Of a stretch of 7,380 nucleotides of DNA, positions 6,372-7,380 are shown one piece after another. The notes beneath the pieces are model-generated. The model saw only the letters and a list, made by a program, of their open reading frames with translations, did not search any database and was not told where the DNA came from. The stretch comes from Clostridiales bacterium UBA735 (lineage in GTDB: Bacteria; Bacillota; Clostridia; Oscillospirales; Oscillospiraceae): positions 1,820 to 9,199 of the forward strand of contig DBLB01000108.1 of NCBI GenBank assembly GCA_002298695.1, given 5' to 3'. The position numbers and the translations under genes were made by a program. Positions within the stretch are counted from its first letter, which is position 1, and every line of letters begins with the position of its first letter.

Positions 6372-6399
6372 GGCAGAATCGCGCATGCGCGATTCTGCC
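6372..6399. repeat. Perfect 28-base palindrome between small protein and ATPase genes
   Basis: Two 14-base arms meet at a GCGCATGCGC core. It lies 17 bases after the small-protein stop and 31 bases before the ATPase start. In the minus-strand transcript it forms a strong hairpin, but there is no T-run after it, so full termination is unlikely. It may tune the ratio of the two products through partial termination, processing or protection of the upstream mRNA, or act as an operator. Confidence 0.7.
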
Positions 6400-6416
6400 C
6401 AGGATCTCCTATATGC

Positions 6417-6677
6417 TTATGCCTCTTCCGCAGAAGTGTCTTCTACGGTCTCCGGCGCGCATTCCGCCGCGCGGCGCTCGTTGATCTCCTTCGCGTCGGC
6501 GTAAACGTCATCCGCACCCTCGCGCACAGCCGTCACGGTGTGCATGACGCAGTCCTTTGCACGCAGGACCGCAGCAGTCGTGTGGGCGTAGACGCTCTTT
6601 GCCTCTTTGCTGCTCAGGATCTTCAGACCTGCAGTGCCGAACAGGACACCCGCTGCAAACAAACCAAGATGTTTCAT
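6417..6677 (-). CDS. Small membrane-anchored protein of the DUF6110 type, probable ATPase partner
   Basis: The 86-residue product starts with a glycine-rich hydrophobic segment (about 4-21) that should anchor it in the membrane. A long amphipathic helix follows, including VLRAKDC (37-43) and VYADAKEINERR (58-69), and then an acidic tail (71-86) with Cys73. I recognise it as a small protein commonly placed directly before heavy-metal P-type ATPases in gut Clostridia, which I recall as DUF6110; this name is from memory. The start at 6677 is fixed by a perfect AGGAGGT site seven bases upstream. Architecture and position recall mycobacterial PacL proteins (DUF1490), membrane metallochaperones that cluster with CtpC-type pumps. 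It probably shares one transcript with the ATPase. Function here is inferred, not shown. Confidence 0.85.
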   Translation of the reverse strand: MKHLGLFAAGVLFGTAGLKILSSKEAKSVYAHTTAAVLRAKDCVMHTVTAVREGADDVYADAKEINERRAAECAPETVEDTSAEEA

Positions 6678-6698
6678 AAGAATACCTCCTGTAAATAC

Positions 6699-6720
6699 GG
6701 CCCGCCGGGCCCAGCAGGCC
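6699..6720 (-). promoter_or_regulatory. Leader hairpin before the small-protein ribosome site
   Basis: Two 11-base arms (6699-6709 and 6710-6720) are complementary, with two G-U pairs on the minus strand. The hairpin ends 11 bases before the AGGAGGT ribosome site. No T-run follows, so it is not an obvious terminator; it could protect the 5' end or affect translation initiation. Confidence 0.45.
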
Positions 6721-6755
6721 ACAGCAGGCAAAAATGATTTTCAAGTTCAGGCAGA

Positions 6756-6784
6756 ATCATAGCACAACGTTCGACGGAATGCAA
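6756..6784 (-). promoter_or_regulatory. Probable promoter of the small-protein/ATPase operon
   Basis: On the minus strand TTGCAT (6784-6779) is followed after 17 bp by TATGAT (6761-6756, five of six matches to TATAAT). A TGC directly before it gives an extended -10. The region upstream (about 6785-6860) is AT-rich. Transcription would start near 6749, leaving a leader of about 72 bases that contains the GC-rich hairpin at 6699-6720. Confidence 0.65.
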
Positions 6785-6907
6785 GCGTTTTTTATATGAA
6801 AAAATCGTGAATTTGATGTTAAACTCATTGAACTTCCGATTTTTGCTGTGAATTTCTCAGATATCTGCTTCTGGTTTGGCTTCAGACAGCAGCGGCTGCG
6901 CAGCCCT
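6785..6907. other. AT-rich intergenic spacer, no feature confirmed
   Basis: This spacer lies between the MBL stop and the promoter of the small-protein/ATPase operon. It contains a short palindrome at 6894-6905 and another at 6858-6867, but neither is followed by a T-run on the minus strand, so I do not see a convincing MBL terminator. The part next to the promoter is AT-rich and could act as an UP element. Confidence 0.5.
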
Positions 6908-7380
6908 TTATCGGCCAACGCTGTGCAGGAAGCCGGAGCAGGCGCGCCCAGCCGTGTCGTCCGATTCGTCGTAGGCGTCGTAGGGCGCGAAGGGATCGTG
7001 GGCACGCCGGCGGAACGGGGAGCAGAGTTCGTTCCGGTGGGCAAATGCAAACTCAAAATTGTCCGTCCAGCCGGTGTGGCCGGTGAGGAACATCGGACGC
7101 AGGCCGCGGCAGCGCAGCTTTTCCTCCAGCGCCGCGAGCGAGCGGACGGCCAGCCGGTTGTCTTCTGCAAGCGTGGAAATGAAGCTGTAGCCTCCGTCCG
7201 CACCGAACCAGAGGGTATCGCCGGTGAACAGATATCTGCCATCGACGAGATAAACCATGTGGCCCCAGGTGTGGCCGGGAGCGAGGAAGCACTCGACCTG
7301 AATGCCGTCGATGTCGAGCATTTCTCCATCTTGCAGCAGGACTTTTTCATTGCGGATCGTCACCTGCGGCAGCTTGTAGA
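6908..7380 (-). CDS. Metallo-beta-lactamase-fold hydrolase, C-terminal part
   Basis: This gene runs off the right edge; 156 C-terminal residues are visible. Zinc-site motifs of the fold are present: APGHTWGH (visible residues 33-40), the metal-bridging Asp54 in LFTGDT, and His101 in LTGHTGW. The N-terminal HxHxDH metal motif must lie outside the window. The stretch between the zinc motifs includes a GGYSFISTLAEDN segment, and the tail carries an AHDPFAPYDAYDESDD segment, which may be family-specific. The substrate is not predictable; MBL enzymes include glyoxalase II-like thioesterases, lactonases and nucleases. A GTG at 7363 is in frame but has codons continuing upstream and falls mid-fold, so it is not the start. 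The gene ends 124 bases before the -35 box of the next minus-strand operon. Confidence 0.9.
   Translation of the reverse strand, partial: YKLPQVTIRNEKVLLQDGEMLDIDGIQVECFLAPGHTWGHMVYLVDGRYLFTGDTLWFGADGGYSFISTLAEDNRLAVRSLAALEEKLRCRGLRPMFLTGHTGWTDNFEFAFAHRNELCSPFRRRAHDPFAPYDAYDESDDTAGRACSGFLHSVGR

Noticed and set aside
6858..6905. Short palindromes at 6858-6867 and 6894-6905 as a terminator for the MBL gene
   Set aside because: The stems are only five to six base pairs and no T-run follows on the minus strand.

Overview
The window looks like chromosomal DNA from a GC-rich member of the Clostridia (Bacillota), most likely a gut-type Oscillospiraceae/Ruminococcaceae relative. This is inferred from several things: an ECF sigma factor paired with a zinc-finger anti-sigma factor, a CFI-box protein, a small membrane protein of the DUF6110 type placed before a heavy-metal P-type ATPase, and clear AGGAGG-type ribosome sites. 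I see no insertion sequence, phage gene, CRISPR array, tRNA or rRNA, so most of this is ordinary chromosome.

Left part, plus strand. Positions 1-245 hold no convincing gene but can fold into a closed multi-hairpin structure, followed by an intrinsic terminator (246-273). A promoter with an extended -10 (275-303) then starts an operon of three tightly overlapping genes: dusB (tRNA dihydrouridine synthase, 335-1300), an ECF sigma factor (about 1306-1917) and its membrane-bound zinc-finger anti-sigma partner (1914-2561). A perfect palindromic terminator (2569-2600) closes it. A second plus-strand unit, with a TTGACA promoter, carries a zinc-ribbon/CFI-box protein of unknown function (2673-3599) and a small multi-pass membrane protein (3628-4125).

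Middle. Two hairpins (4137-4162 and 4202-4237) lie between the convergent plus-strand and minus-strand units and probably end transcription from one or both sides.

Right part, minus strand. A promoter at 6756-6784 drives a small membrane-anchored protein (6417-6677) and then a 699-residue P1B-like P-type ATPase (4241-6340). A perfect 28-base palindrome separates the two genes. The ATPase lacks the usual CPC motif, the N-domain HP pair and a CxxC metal-binding domain. With its small upstream partner it resembles, in architecture, the mycobacterial PacL-CtpC metal-efflux arrangement. At the right edge is the C-terminal part of a metallo-beta-lactamase-fold hydrolase (6908-7380), cut by the window end.

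The points most worth a second look are the unidentified structured region at the left edge, the ATPase/small-protein pair with its palindrome and repeated 11-mer, and the zinc-ribbon/CFI-box plus membrane-protein operon.
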